Source: Bradyrhizobium sp. S69 (GTDB taxonomy: Bacteria > Pseudomonadota > Alphaproteobacteria > Rhizobiales > Xanthobacteraceae). From it: a DNA stretch of 45,679 bases. Positions 17,186 to 26,328 of this stretch are shown piece after piece. The position numbers were made by a program, and so were the translations under genes. Location of the stretch: the NCBI RefSeq assembly GCF_009766005.1, contig NZ_LMUK01000005.1:32737-78415 (forward strand), written 5' to 3'. The notes under the pieces are model-generated. The model had not been told where the DNA came from and did no database searches. It worked only from the letters and a program-made list of their open reading frames with translations. Position 1 is the first letter of the stretch; each line of letters opens with the position of its first letter.

Positions 17186-18130
17186 ATGACCAAAGTGGCC
17201 TGCATCGGCGAGTGCATGATCGAGCTGCGGGAGGCTGATGGCGGCCTCTACGCGCGAGGCTATGGCGGCGATACGCTCAATACCGCCGTCTATCTCGCGC
17301 GTCTCGGCATCGGCGTCGATTATATCACCGCGCTCGGCGACGATCCCATCAGCGATCAAATGATCGCGGAGTGGGCCGCCGAGGCGGTCGGCACCGGCCG
17401 CGTGGTGCGGTTGCCCGGGAAGTTGCCGGGCCTCTACATGATCCAGACCGACGCGCGCGGGGAACGCCGCTTCTTTCACTGGCGCGAGCAATCGGCGGCG
17501 CGCAGCCTGATGGATCTGCCTGCGACCGCGGACATCCTGAAGTCGCTGGCTGATGATGAGATTATTTATTTCTCCGCGATCACGCTATCGATCTATCGCG
17601 AGGACGGACGAGCGCGATTGATCGCGGCGCTCGGGCAGGCTCGCCAACGAGGCGCACGCGTGGCCTTTGATACCAATTTCCGCCCAAGAGCCTGGCCCGA
17701 TCTTGAGGTGGCGCGCGCGGCCTATCGCAGCGCGTTTGAGGTCGCCGACATGGCGCTGGCCTCGATCGAGGATCTGTTGCCGCTATATCCCGACCAAAGC
17801 CCGGAAAATCTGATGGCGCGGATCGCCACGCCCGAGGCGGTGCTGAAATTGAGCGACCCCACCAGCATCGTGCGGCTTGCGGGCAGGCTGCACGAAATCA
17901 AGGCCGAGCCCCTCGCGGCCCCGGTGGTCGATACCACCGCCGCCGGCGACAGTTTTGCCGCGGCCTATATCGCCGCGCGACTGGCGGGCTCGGATCCCAT
18001 CGAGGCCTCGCGCGCCGGGCACCGTCTCGCGGGTATCGTGGTCGGTCATCCCGGCGCCATCATCCCGCGGTCGGCGATGCCGAAGCTTCATCCGTCAACG
18101 CCGTCGTCCTCGCGAAAGGATCATTCATGA
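17186..18130 (+). CDS. kdgK: PfkB-family sugar kinase, 2-keto-3-deoxygluconate kinase type
   Basis: This 314-residue ribokinase-fold enzyme has the N-terminal GGDTLNTAVYLARLG sugar-binding motif, the FDTNFRPRAW segment (161-170) common in KDG kinases, and DTTAAGDSF with catalytic Asp255. It would phosphorylate a 2-keto-3-deoxy sugar acid at the terminal hydroxyl. It overlaps the aldolase gene by 4 bases (ATGA), the expected partner that cleaves the product. Confidence in the KDG-like role is good from motif plus neighbour. Activity on galactonate- or pentonate-derived acids is possible. Confidence 0.88.
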   Translation: MTKVACIGECMIELREADGGLYARGYGGDTLNTAVYLARLGIGVDYITALGDDPISDQMIAEWAAEAVGTGRVVRLPGKLPGLYMIQTDARGERRFFHWREQSAARSLMDLPATADILKSLADDEIIYFSAITLSIYREDGRARLIAALGQARQRGARVAFDTNFRPRAWPDLEVARAAYRSAFEVADMALASIEDLLPLYPDQSPENLMARIATPEAVLKLSDPTSIVRLAGRLHEIKAEPLAAPVVDTTAAGDSFAAAYIAARLAGSDPIEASRAGHRLAGIVVGHPGAIIPRSAMPKLHPSTPSSSRKDHS

Positions 18131-18789
18131 ACGCTGCATCAGCCCCATCACCGCGCGGCGGGCCATTCGCGACGCTGCTAAGCGCGGCTCGCGTGATTCC
18201 GGTGCTCACCATCGAACGCCGCGAGGATGCCGTGCCGCTGGCAAGAGCGCTGGTAGCCGGCGGCGTGCGCGTGCTGGAAGTAACGCTGCGCACGCCGGTG
18301 GCGATCGAGGCCGCCAAGGCCATCATCGCCGAGGTGCCTGACGCCATCGTCGGGATCGGCACCATTCTGAACCCGAATGATCTGGCACGCGCGCAAGCGC
18401 TCGGCGCCAAATTCGGCATCAGCCCCGGCGGCACGCCCGAGCTGCTGAAGGCCGCGGCCGCCAGTGGGTTACCGTTCGCGCCGGGCATCGCGACCTCGTC
18501 CGACCTGATGCAGGCGCTGGCGCACGGTTTTGATCTCGTCAAATTCTTCCCGGCCGAGCAGTCCGGCGGCATCAAGGCGCTGCGGGCGCTGGCGGGGCCG
18601 TTCCCGGATATGCGGTTTTGCCCGACCGGAGGGATCGGCGAGGCCAATGCGGCTTCCTGGCTCGCCGAGCCGAACGTGGTCGCGGTGGGCGGCTCCTGGC
18701 TGTGTCCGGCGTCAGACGTCCGCTCCGGCAATTGGAACAGCATCACCGCGATCTGCAACCGAGCCATGAAATTACTGAAACCGGCGTGA
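18127..18789 (+). CDS. eda: 2-keto-3-deoxy-6-phosphogluconate-type aldolase
   Basis: This 220-residue class I aldolase cleaves a phosphorylated 2-keto-3-deoxy acid to pyruvate and a phospho-aldehyde. The catalytic Glu51 (EVTLRT) and Schiff-base Lys139 (DLVKFFPAE) keep the offset seen in E. coli Eda (Glu45, Lys133). GGTP and TGGI phosphate-binding segments are also present. It is the last gene of the plus-strand arm and is translationally coupled to the kinase by an ATGA overlap. KDPG and KDPGal aldolases cannot be separated by these motifs. Confidence 0.92.
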   Translation: MNAASAPSPRGGPFATLLSAARVIPVLTIERREDAVPLARALVAGGVRVLEVTLRTPVAIEAAKAIIAEVPDAIVGIGTILNPNDLARAQALGAKFGISPGGTPELLKAAAASGLPFAPGIATSSDLMQALAHGFDLVKFFPAEQSGGIKALRALAGPFPDMRFCPTGGIGEANAASWLAEPNVVAVGGSWLCPASDVRSGNWNSITAICNRAMKLLKPA

Positions 18790-18861
18790 AGTATTGGCTG
18801 CGATAGGTTACATATCGTCCCAATCAGGCAATCGGTCTCAAACAGCATAGGGAGAACAACC

Positions 18862-20031
18862 ATGACCGCCAGCATCGTTGGATGGGCGCACACGCCGTTC
18901 GGCAAGTTCGATACCGAGACCGTCGAAAGCCTCGTGGTACGCGTCGCCAATGAAGCGCTGGCCGATGCCGGCATTTCCGCCGGCGATGTCGACGAGATCG
19001 TGCTCGGGCATTTCAACGCCGGGTTCTCGCCGCAGGATTTTACCGCCTCGCTGGTGTTGCAGGCCGACCCCAAGTTCCGGTTCAAGCCCGCAACGCGCGT
19101 CGAAAACGCCTGCGCGACCGGGTCGGCGGCGGTGCATCAGGGCATCCGCGCCATCACCTCGGGCAATGCCAGGATCGTGCTGGTGGTCGGCGTCGAACAG
19201 ATGACGCGCACGCCCGGCGCTGAAATCGGCAAGAACCTGTTGAAGGCATCGTATCTGCCGGAAGACGGCGATACGCCCGGTGGTTTTGCCGGCGTGTTCG
19301 GCAAGATCGCGCAGAGCTATTTCCAGAAATACGGCGACCAGTCCGATGCGCTGGCGATGATCGCCGCCAAGAACCACAAGAACGGCGTCGCTAATCCCTA
19401 TGCGCAGATGCGCAAGGATTTCGGCTTTGAGTTCTGTCGCGCCGAGAGCGAGAAGAACCCGTTTGTCGCAGGACCGCTCAAGCGCACCGATTGTTCGCTG
19501 GTGTCGGATGGCGCGGCAGCTCTGGTGCTGACGGATGCTGAAACCGCCAAGACCATGGGCAAGGCCGTCAACATCCGCGCCACCGCGCATGCGCAGGATT
19601 TCCTGCCGATGTCGAAGCGCGACATCCTGGCGTTCGAGGGCTGCACCGTGGCGTGGCAGCAGGCGTTGCAGAAGGCCGGCGTCGAACTCGCCGATCTTTC
19701 CTTTGTCGAGACCCATGACTGCTTCACGGTGGCCGAGCTGATCGAATATGAAGCGATGGGCCTGACGCCGCGCGGGCAGGGCGCCCGCGCCATCAAGGAA
19801 GGCTGGACCCAGAAGGACGGCAAGCTGCCGATCAATCCCTCCGGCGGCCTCAAGGCCAAGGGCCATCCGATCGGCGCCACCGGTGTTTCCATGCATGTGC
19901 TGAGCGCCATGCAACTGCTCGGTCAGGCGCCCGAGGGCATGCAGATCAAGAACGCAAAACTCGCGGGCATCTTCAACATGGGTGGTGCGGCGGTCGCCAA
20001 TTACGTCTCGGTGCTGGAGCCCGCGAAGTAG
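18862..20031 (+). CDS. Thiolase, SCP-x/acetyl-CoA acetyltransferase-like
   Basis: This 389-residue thiolase of the SCP2/SCP-x branch has a nucleophilic Cys84 (ENACATGSAA), the HDCF box (His285-Cys287) that replaces the usual second cysteine, and GLKAKGHPIGATG with His335. All catalytic residues are therefore in place and it should cleave a 3-ketoacyl-CoA, probably a branched or cyclic one. It has its own leader of 72 bases with a GGGAGAACAACC site. It lies between the sugar-acid cluster and the acyl-CoA genes and probably belongs functionally with the latter. Confidence 0.88.
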   Translation: MTASIVGWAHTPFGKFDTETVESLVVRVANEALADAGISAGDVDEIVLGHFNAGFSPQDFTASLVLQADPKFRFKPATRVENACATGSAAVHQGIRAITSGNARIVLVVGVEQMTRTPGAEIGKNLLKASYLPEDGDTPGGFAGVFGKIAQSYFQKYGDQSDALAMIAAKNHKNGVANPYAQMRKDFGFEFCRAESEKNPFVAGPLKRTDCSLVSDGAAALVLTDAETAKTMGKAVNIRATAHAQDFLPMSKRDILAFEGCTVAWQQALQKAGVELADLSFVETHDCFTVAELIEYEAMGLTPRGQGARAIKEGWTQKDGKLPINPSGGLKAKGHPIGATGVSMHVLSAMQLLGQAPEGMQIKNAKLAGIFNMGGAAVANYVSVLEPAK

Positions 20032-20049
20032 GGCAAGCAAAACAGGAAC

Positions 20050-20172
20050 TCCCGTCGTCCCGGCGAACGCCGGGACCCATAACCCCGGGCGCTCATTGTT
20101 GCCAAGGACTTTAGCTCCATCTCTAAATTGCGATTCCTCGCCGTATGGATCCCGGCTTTCGCCGGGACGACA
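20050..20172. repeat. Inverted GTCGTCCCGGCG repeat pair after the thiolase
   Basis: A GTCGTCCCGGCGAACGCCGG element at about 20053 is mirrored by a GGATCCCGGC..GCCGGGACGAC element ending near 20172. Each half is itself a small hairpin and together they form a long stem. The same element occurs, again as an inverted pair, at 22374-22494. The rest of the gap to 20324 holds a GTAGGGTGGG palindrome near 20183 and nothing gene-like. Confidence 0.75.
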
Positions 20173-20324
20173 GATAGAGCTCGTAGGGTGGGTTGAGCCC
20201 TTCGCGAAGCCCACCGCTTTCAAAGACGAAATTGCCAATGTCCGTTCGCCGGGACGAAGCAGAAATTATTTTCTCTTGCTCAGTCTTTCGCGTTTGACCC
20301 ATTTCGGTCATCACATGGTGACTA

Positions 20325-20774
20325 TCACTGCACGGGCACCGACGGGGCTGTCCTTTGCTTTCCCAACCACCAATACAGCCCAGCCGTTGTCAGCCCAGCG
20401 AGCGGAAGCAGCGCCGTGACCGGATCGGCAGCCCAGAGGCGCAAGTACACAAAGTAATTCTTTATCGGGAGGTCGGGACTACGGCTGCCCCAAGCAATCA
20501 ATGTCAGCGATACGAATTCCACTGCGCCTAGCGCCAATCCAAGCAGGCAGACCTTGAAGCCAGTCATTTGTTGCTCCAAAGAGAGCAAGAACAGGCAAGG
20601 CAGGAAGAGCAATATTGTGCTGCCATACGAAACGATGCAACCCACGACCAGCACTGCCAGGGATGCTGGCAAGACGTCTCCCTCCCCGAGGGTAAGCATC
20701 GTGGCGCCGAAAATCACCGGCACAAATAGCGGCGCCAGGATCAGGCCGATCCAACTGAATCGCATCGCCTTCAT
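20325..20774 (-). CDS. Hypothetical integral membrane protein
   Basis: I do not recognise this 149-residue protein. Four hydrophobic segments are visible (about residues 5-27, 33-58, 68-90 and 112-133 from the ATG at 20774), so it is probably a small four-helix inner-membrane protein. The frame stays open upstream to 20912, but that extension is Arg/Pro-rich and unlike the rest, and MKAMRFSWIGL at 20774 with a weak GCGGA site is a more natural start. It is isolated between repeats. AT content is somewhat higher than in the flanking catabolic genes. Confidence 0.55.
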   Translation of the reverse strand: MKAMRFSWIGLILAPLFVPVIFGATMLTLGEGDVLPASLAVLVVGCIVSYGSTILLFLPCLFLLSLEQQMTGFKVCLLGLALGAVEFVSLTLIAWGSRSPDLPIKNYFVYLRLWAADPVTALLPLAGLTTAGLYWWLGKQRTAPSVPVQ

Positions 20775-21132
20775 TCCGCAGAGTCTCGATAAAATCGCTG
20801 GAGTAGCCGGGCGACGCCCTAACGGAGGAAGCCGAGCAGGTAATCGAGGACGCCACTGGACTACTTGCCAAATCGCACGGAGCGCTTTTGCTTGCGCATG
20901 AGGCCATCTCAAAGGCTAGCGTGCCGATGGTGTGTCGAGCCGAGTGGCTTTATGGTTCAGTGTCAATTCCACAGGGATTAGCATTGGGAGCAGCTCTTCC
21001 GAGGTGTGCTCTTGAATTACGGATTGAACCAATCGTGCGTAATCGACGACGGAAGTGGAGTTTGCTGACGTGAGCTGAGCCGCGATAACTTGCGGCGATG
21101 GCGACGCGGCGTTTATATTCTGAGGAGACAGG

Positions 21133-21699
21133 ATGCGGCGAGCTTTGCTACTTTTTTGCGGTTGCAGCATGTTTGCCTGTCTGATTGCGATGACGCCTGC
21201 CGGGGCAACGATCGAAAAAATCATGAACCAGTGCGACGGCAAGTTGTGCCCATTCTTCCGTGCCTCGATCGTGATTCCCGAAGGCTGGGTCGAAGATAGG
21301 GATTCGACCCGTTACTTTAATTCGCAGTTCCTGCTACCCAAGGGCACCGATTTTGAAAAGGCGGCTGCAAAGATCTACGTTGCTGTAAAATACAATCGCA
21401 AGAAGCAGCCGATTTCTGACTTCATGCCCGAAAACATCGCGGACTGGCGCAGTCGCGCCAAGGACGCCAAAATTACCGACCTTGACGACCTTCCCCGCGG
21501 CGATGGCAAGGTCGCATTCGTGCGTCACCAGTTCGAGGCCGGAAGTCTTCATGAACAGGGCTACGAATTACAGGCGGTAACCACAGACGGCGACAATGAC
21601 GGGAATGAGTTTTTGGTAACCATTACCCTGTCCGCCAACTCGCGGAAGGCCATGAAAGCCGCCGAACCGGCCTACCTGGCGATGCTGGGTAAGTACTGA
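21133..21699 (+). CDS. Hypothetical secreted protein
   Basis: This 188-residue protein begins with a signal peptide (MRRALLLFCGCSMFACLIAM, probable cleavage after PAGA at residue ~25). The mature part has two early cysteines (Cys34 and Cys39, a possible disulfide) and a mixed alpha/beta look with IVIPEGW and FLVTITLSAN strands. No family is recognised. It probably acts in the periplasm. It is a single gene with no obvious operon partners. The 220 bases upstream show nothing else. Confidence 0.7.
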   Translation: MRRALLLFCGCSMFACLIAMTPAGATIEKIMNQCDGKLCPFFRASIVIPEGWVEDRDSTRYFNSQFLLPKGTDFEKAAAKIYVAVKYNRKKQPISDFMPENIADWRSRAKDAKITDLDDLPRGDGKVAFVRHQFEAGSLHEQGYELQAVTTDGDNDGNEFLVTITLSANSRKAMKAAEPAYLAMLGKY

Positions 21700-21861
21700 G
21701 CTAAGGCGCGATATTTCTGGAAGAGGTCTGTTTCGGGAGAGTTACGAGTTACGGTGACAGTGCATTTAACTCTCGCCCTAACGGGCTGCACGAGGCGTAA
21801 AACCCCAACGATCGATGCGCGCAAAATCAAATTCGCAGGCTCGATTCAATCTGATTTTTCT

Positions 21862-22368
21862 GTCCATCCCTTCACATCTCCATGATATTTCTGATTTTCA
21901 GAAATTGTCCTTGACTCCAGACCCAAATCAGTTGCGTATTCCTCCCCATCCCGTCCCGAGAGAGGGGGCGTTGGCCATCGTCACTGACGTTGGGGCGGGG
22001 AGCGGTGGACGCGAAGGCTGCGACTGACGAGCGTGGCCCAAGCGGACGGCAAAGTCGTGTGGTCCTGACGCCCCGATGGCAGGTGTCAAGTTCCTGGGAA
22101 GCTCACGCTTCTTGGGAATGACGGTGACAAGCAAGCTATGGTCTCACCGGGGAGAGCACGAAAATAAGCCGTAAAACCATTGCGCAGGGAAGGCCGGAGT
22201 GTCTCCGCTGAACCTGTATGCTCGTGTGCGTTTTTGTTTACTGCTTGTGCACACGGGACCGCGGGTGCAGCGCGCACCCGGTCTTCCCTGCGCCCTCTAT
22301 CTTTTGGGGCGAAATGAATTTGCAAAACTCGGGCGGATGCTGTCGCGAGAATGCGGAGTCACATCCAG
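21862..22368 (+). repeat. ~505-bp dispersed repeat, copy A
   Basis: This stretch is repeated in inverted orientation at about 42369-42880. Matching landmarks run in the same order: GATTTTCAGAAATT, CCAAATCAGTTGCGTATTCC, CATCCCGTCCCG, GGCCATCGTCACTGACGTTG, GTCAAGTTCCTGGGAAGCTC, GGTCTCACCGGGGAGAGCAC, a GC-rich hairpin GACCGCGGGTGC..GCGCACCCGGTC, and TTTGCAAAACTCGGGCG. No transposase, terminal inverted repeats or target duplications were seen. It holds only a 32-codon open frame (22076-22174) present in both copies. It may be a non-autonomous element or a structured RNA unit. Confidence 0.85.
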
Positions 22369-22373
22369 CGGTT

Positions 22374-22494
22374 GTCCCGGCCTCCGCGCCGGGACCCAAA
22401 CGGCGAGGACGCGCGTTTTCGGCAGTGTGGCGGATGCCTTCTGCAATCACCAAGGCCCGGGGTTATGGGTCCCGGCCTTCGCCGGGACGACGCT
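22374..22494. repeat. Inverted GTCCCGGCC/GGCCGGGAC repeat pair before the CoA-transferase gene
   Basis: TTGTCCCGGCCTCCGCGCCG near 22373 is mirrored by GGTCCCGGCCTTCGCCGGGA ending at 22494, the same family as the pair at 20050-20172. It directly abuts repeat copy A and leaves about 125 bases before the next gene. Confidence 0.7.
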
Positions 22495-22621
22495 GAATGT
22501 GGCGCGCACGCATACGCCCATACGCCGGGCGCGCTTGATCTTGCCGGCGCCCTGCCGTTACGTGGCCAGAGAGCGGCGGCGCCCAATGCGCCGCACGCGA
22601 CATCCGGGAGCGAAGCGTAAC

Positions 22622-23830
22622 ATGGGACCACTCGAGGGCATCAAGGTCATCGACATGACGACCGTGCTGATGGGGCCCTATGCCACCCAGATGCTCGGGG
22701 ACTACGGCGCCGACGTTATCAAGGTGGAATCGCCCGATGGCGATGTGACGCGGCAGATCGGTCCGACCCGCCATCCCGGCATGGGGCCGGTGTTCCTCAA
22801 CACCAATCGCAGCAAGCGCTCGATCTGCCTCGACCTGAAAAATTCTGCCGGACGGGACGCCGTGCTGCGGCTGATCGAAACCGCCGACGTGCTGATGTAC
22901 AATGTGCGCCCCCAGGCGATGGCGCGGCTGCAGCTCGGCTACGACGTGGTTTCGAAACTCAACCCGCGGCTGGTCTATGCCGGCGTGTTCGGTTTCGGCC
23001 AGGACGGTCCCTATGCGGCCAAGCCTGCCTATGACGATTTGATCCAGGGCGGTTCGGCACTGGCGCATTTGATGGCGATCGGCGGCGACGGCACGCCGCG
23101 TTATGTGCCCAACGCGCTGGTCGATCGCATTGTCGGCACCCATGCGGTCGGCGCGATCCTGGCGAGCGTTATTCATCGCGATCGCAGCGGACACGGCCAG
23201 CGCGTCGACATTCCGATGCTGGAGACGATGTCGAGTTTCGTGATGGGCGACCACATGGGCGGTCTCACCTACGAGCCGCCGCTCGACAAAGGCGGCTACG
23301 CGCGGCATCTGTCGCCGGATCGCCGGCCCTACAAGACGTCAGACGGCTATATCTGCGTCATCGTCTACAACGACAAGCAGTGGGACAATTTCATCAAGGC
23401 GACCGGACGCGACGATCTGCGCACCGATCCGAAATTTGCGACCTTTGCGGCTCGCGCGATCAATATCGACTTTGTTTACGCCGAACTCGCCCGCATGCTG
23501 CTGGAACGTACGACCGCCGAATGGAGCGAGCTGCTCAACAAGGCCGACATTCCGACATTGCCGATGCACAGTCTCGAAAGCATCCTGACCGACGAGCATC
23601 TGACGGCTGTGAACTTCTTCCCCGTTGTCGATCATCCGACCGAAGGTGCCATCCGCAGCATGCGCGTTCCCGCCACCTGGTCCGACACGCCGGCAAAGCC
23701 CGAGCGGCTGGCGCCGCGCCTGAGCGAACATAGCGAGGAAATCCTGTGCGAAGCCGGATTTTCCGCAAGTGAAATAGCAGCCTTGATACGCGACGGCGTC
23801 ACCAAGCCGGCGCCCGGCCCACAGGACTAA
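22622..23830 (+). CDS. CaiB/BaiF family CoA-transferase
   Basis: This 402-residue class III CoA-transferase starts with the usual GPLEGIKVIDMTTVLMGPYA helix-strand and has the nucleotide-binding VIKVESPDGD motif. Asp168 (NALVDRIVG) is at the position of the catalytic Asp of formyl-CoA transferase. It would move CoA between an acyl-CoA and a free acid, activating a substrate for the dehydrogenase encoded 31 bases downstream. The ATG at 22622 with GGGAGCGAAG in front is preferred. A longer open frame from 22199 runs through repeat DNA and is not real coding. Confidence 0.88.
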   Translation: MGPLEGIKVIDMTTVLMGPYATQMLGDYGADVIKVESPDGDVTRQIGPTRHPGMGPVFLNTNRSKRSICLDLKNSAGRDAVLRLIETADVLMYNVRPQAMARLQLGYDVVSKLNPRLVYAGVFGFGQDGPYAAKPAYDDLIQGGSALAHLMAIGGDGTPRYVPNALVDRIVGTHAVGAILASVIHRDRSGHGQRVDIPMLETMSSFVMGDHMGGLTYEPPLDKGGYARHLSPDRRPYKTSDGYICVIVYNDKQWDNFIKATGRDDLRTDPKFATFAARAINIDFVYAELARMLLERTTAEWSELLNKADIPTLPMHSLESILTDEHLTAVNFFPVVDHPTEGAIRSMRVPATWSDTPAKPERLAPRLSEHSEEILCEAGFSASEIAALIRDGVTKPAPGPQD

Positions 23831-23861
23831 GCTCAAGGACTTAAGATCAAGGACCAAGATT

Positions 23862-25028
23862 ATGGATTTCGCACTCTCGGACAACCAGGAATCGATCAAG
23901 GACGCCGTCGCAAAGATCTGCGCGCGTTTCGATGACGCCTATTGGCTGAAGAAGGACAAGGAGGGCGGTTTTCCGTTCGACTTCCACAAGGCGCTGGCGG
24001 ACGCCGGCTGGCTCGGCATCTGCATCCCCGAGGAATATGGCGGCTCCGGCCTCGGCATCACCGATGCCGCAATCATGATGCGGACGATTTCAGAATCCGG
24101 CGCCGGCATGTCCGGCGCGTCCGCCGTGCATATGAACGTGTTCGGCCTCAATCCCGTGGTGGTGTTCGGCAGCAAACAACAGTGCCAGCGCATGCTGCCG
24201 CCGATCATTTCCGGTGCGGACAAATCCTGCTTCGCGGTGACCGAGCCCAATACCGGCCTCAACACCACGCAGCTCAAGACCCGCGCGGTGCGCAGTGGCG
24301 ACAAATACATCGTCAACGGCCAGAAGGTCTGGATCTCGACCGCGCAGGTCGCCAACAAGATCCTGCTGCTGGCGCGCACCACGCCGCTGGAAGAGGTGAG
24401 GACCCCGACACAGGGGTTGAGCCTGTTCTATACGGATTTCGACCGCCAGCGCGTCGCGGTGCATGAGATCGAGAAGATGGGCCGCAAGCCGGTCGACTCC
24501 AACGAATTGTTTTTCGAGAATTTTGAAATTCCGGTCGAAGACCGCCTCGGCGAGGAAGGCCGCGGTTTTGAATATATCCTGCACGGCATGAATCCGGAGC
24601 GCATCCTGATCGCGGCTGAAGCGGTAGGGCTAGGGCAGGTGGCGCTGAAGCGTGCCTCGGACTACGCCAAGAGCCGCATCGTGTTCAACCGTCCGATCGG
24701 TATGAATCAAGGCATCCAGCATCCGCTGGCCAAGAACTGGATGGAGCTCGAGGCGGCCTGGCTGATGGTGCTCTCCGCGGGCTGGCAATATGACCAGAAC
24801 TTGCCATGCGGTCCGGCGGCCAATGCCGCGAAATACCTCGCGGCCGAAGCCGGCTTCCACGCCTGCGAGCAGGCGGTGATGACCCATGGCGGTTTTGGTT
24901 ACGCCAAGGAATTCCACGTCGAGCGGTATTTGCGCGAGTCCCTGATCCCGCGCATCGCGCCGATCAGTCCGCAGCTCATTCTCAGTTTTATCGCCGAGAA
25001 AGTGCTCGGCATGCCGAAGTCGTATTGA
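23862..25028 (+). CDS. Acyl-CoA dehydrogenase
   Basis: This 388-residue FAD enzyme oxidises an acyl-CoA to the 2,3-enoyl-CoA. Family landmarks include the N-terminal helical domain, CFAVTEPNTGLNTTQLKTRA and QKVWISTAQVANKILLLART around the FAD/acyl pocket, and the C-terminal MTHGGFGYAKEFHVERYLRE followed by an IAPIS segment. It lies in a same-strand run with a CoA-transferase upstream and a cysteine-less thiolase-fold gene downstream, so it probably makes the enoyl-CoA of that catabolic route. Chain length cannot be stated. Confidence 0.9.
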   Translation: MDFALSDNQESIKDAVAKICARFDDAYWLKKDKEGGFPFDFHKALADAGWLGICIPEEYGGSGLGITDAAIMMRTISESGAGMSGASAVHMNVFGLNPVVVFGSKQQCQRMLPPIISGADKSCFAVTEPNTGLNTTQLKTRAVRSGDKYIVNGQKVWISTAQVANKILLLARTTPLEEVRTPTQGLSLFYTDFDRQRVAVHEIEKMGRKPVDSNELFFENFEIPVEDRLGEEGRGFEYILHGMNPERILIAAEAVGLGQVALKRASDYAKSRIVFNRPIGMNQGIQHPLAKNWMELEAAWLMVLSAGWQYDQNLPCGPAANAAKYLAAEAGFHACEQAVMTHGGFGYAKEFHVERYLRESLIPRIAPISPQLILSFIAEKVLGMPKSY

Positions 25029-25061
25029 GGATGGAGAGCATGACCATCAACAGAGCGCTGC

Positions 25062-25175
25062 GCTTCTTCTCCCTCCCCCCTTGCGGGGGAGGGTCGGGGA
25101 GGGGGGTGAGCAACAGGCGCTGTGCTTGCGGCTACCCCCACCCCCAACCCCTCCCCGCAAGGGGGAGGGGAGCAA
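25062..25175. repeat. C-rich/G-rich inverted repeat between acyl-CoA dehydrogenase and thiolase-fold genes
   Basis: Left part CTCCCCCCTTGCGGGGGAGG near 25071 and right part CCCTCCCCGCAAGGGGGAGG near 25149 are inverted relatives, each with its own TTGC/GCAA loop. This is a dispersed intergenic hairpin common in such genomes. It may moderate read-through inside the operon. Confidence 0.75.
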
Positions 25176-25191
25176 AGCCGCGGCGATCGCC

Positions 25192-26328
25192 ATGAGCTTC
25201 ATCACCGGCGTCGGGCTGACGTCCTATGGCAAGCATGAAGGTTCATCCTCGCTCGACCTGATGAGCCGGGCCGCGGAGCTTGCGATATCGGATGCCGGGC
25301 TGAAGCGGTCGGAGATCGACGGCGTTCTCTGCGGCTACAGCACGGTCTCGCCGCATATCATGTTGGCAACCGTGTTCGCCGAGCATTTCGGCATTCGGCC
25401 GTCCTACGCGCACGCCGTGCAGGTCGGCGGCGCGACTGGGCTTGCGATGACCATGCTGGCGCATCATCTGGTCGATGCCAATGTCGCCAAGCATGTGCTG
25501 GTGGTCGGCGGCGAGAACCGGTTGACCGGACAAAGCCGCGACGCCTCGATCCTGGCGCTGGCGCAGGTGGGCCATCCCGCCTATGAGGTGCCGCTGGGGC
25601 CGACCATTCCGGCCTATTATGGCCTGGTGGCAACCCGCTACATGCACGAATACGGCGTGACCCAAGAAGATCTCGCCGAGTTCGCCGTGCTGATGCGCAA
25701 GCATGCGCTGACCCATCCCGGCGCGCAATTCCATGAGGCGATCACCGTCACCGACGTGATGAATTCAAAGCCGGTGGCGCTGCCGTTAAAACTGCTGGAT
25801 TGTTGCCCGGTATCGGACGGCGGCGCGGCGTTCGTCGTCAGTCGCGAACGCATCAACGAGGCCGGCGTGCGCGTGCTCGGCTGCGCGCAGGCGCATACCC
25901 ATCAGCACATCACGGCAGCGCCCGCTCTCAGCGAACTCGGCGCCGAAATCGCGGTCGCCAAGGCCAAGGCTGCCTCAGGCGTCGCGATCTCCGACGTTCG
26001 TTATGCCGCAGTCTATGACAGCTTCACCATTACGCTGGCGATGCTGCTGGAAGATCTCGGCTTGGCCGGGCGCGGCGAGGCGGCGGCCCGCGTTCGTTCT
26101 GGATATTTCAACGGCGATGGCGCGATGCCGCTCAACACCCATGGCGGTCTCTTGAGCTATGGCCATTGCGGCGTTGGCGGCGCGATGGCGCATCTGGTCG
26201 AAACCCATTTGCAAATGACCGGACGCGCCGGCGATCGCCAGGTACGCGACGCCTCGATTGCGCTGCTGCACGGCGATGGCGGTGTGCTGTCGTCGCACGT
26301 CAGCATGTTCCTGGAGCGGGTGCGATGA
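25192..26328 (+). CDS. Thiolase-fold protein lacking the catalytic cysteine, Ltp2-like retro-aldolase candidate
   Basis: This 378-residue protein has the thiolase/SCP-x fold, but the nucleophile position reads VQVGGATG (Gly80), where the neighbouring true thiolase (18862) has CATG. The usual HDCF box reads YDSF (Tyr275), while GHCG keeps His325. Loss of the cysteine with a Tyr in this place is known from Ltp2-type steroid side-chain retro-aldolases, which act as a complex with a DUF35 protein. A DUF35 gene overlaps its stop codon here. A C-C bond lyase acting on a branched beta-hydroxyacyl-CoA is thus more likely than thiolysis. The start at 25192 (MSFITGVGLTSYG) is taken because upstream codons lie in repeat DNA. 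Confidence 0.82.
   Translation: MSFITGVGLTSYGKHEGSSSLDLMSRAAELAISDAGLKRSEIDGVLCGYSTVSPHIMLATVFAEHFGIRPSYAHAVQVGGATGLAMTMLAHHLVDANVAKHVLVVGGENRLTGQSRDASILALAQVGHPAYEVPLGPTIPAYYGLVATRYMHEYGVTQEDLAEFAVLMRKHALTHPGAQFHEAITVTDVMNSKPVALPLKLLDCCPVSDGGAAFVVSRERINEAGVRVLGCAQAHTHQHITAAPALSELGAEIAVAKAKAASGVAISDVRYAAVYDSFTITLAMLLEDLGLAGRGEAAARVRSGYFNGDGAMPLNTHGGLLSYGHCGVGGAMAHLVETHLQMTGRAGDRQVRDASIALLHGDGGVLSSHVSMFLERVR

Noticed and set aside
15912..17186. A 424-codon minus-strand open frame opposite the DenD-like gene
   Set aside because: Arg/His/Asp-rich shadow; it also crosses a palindromic repeat block.
22199..22621. N-terminal extension of the CoA-transferase frame
   Set aside because: It runs through repeat copy A and an inverted repeat, and the family starts at the ATG at 22622, which has a ribosome site.
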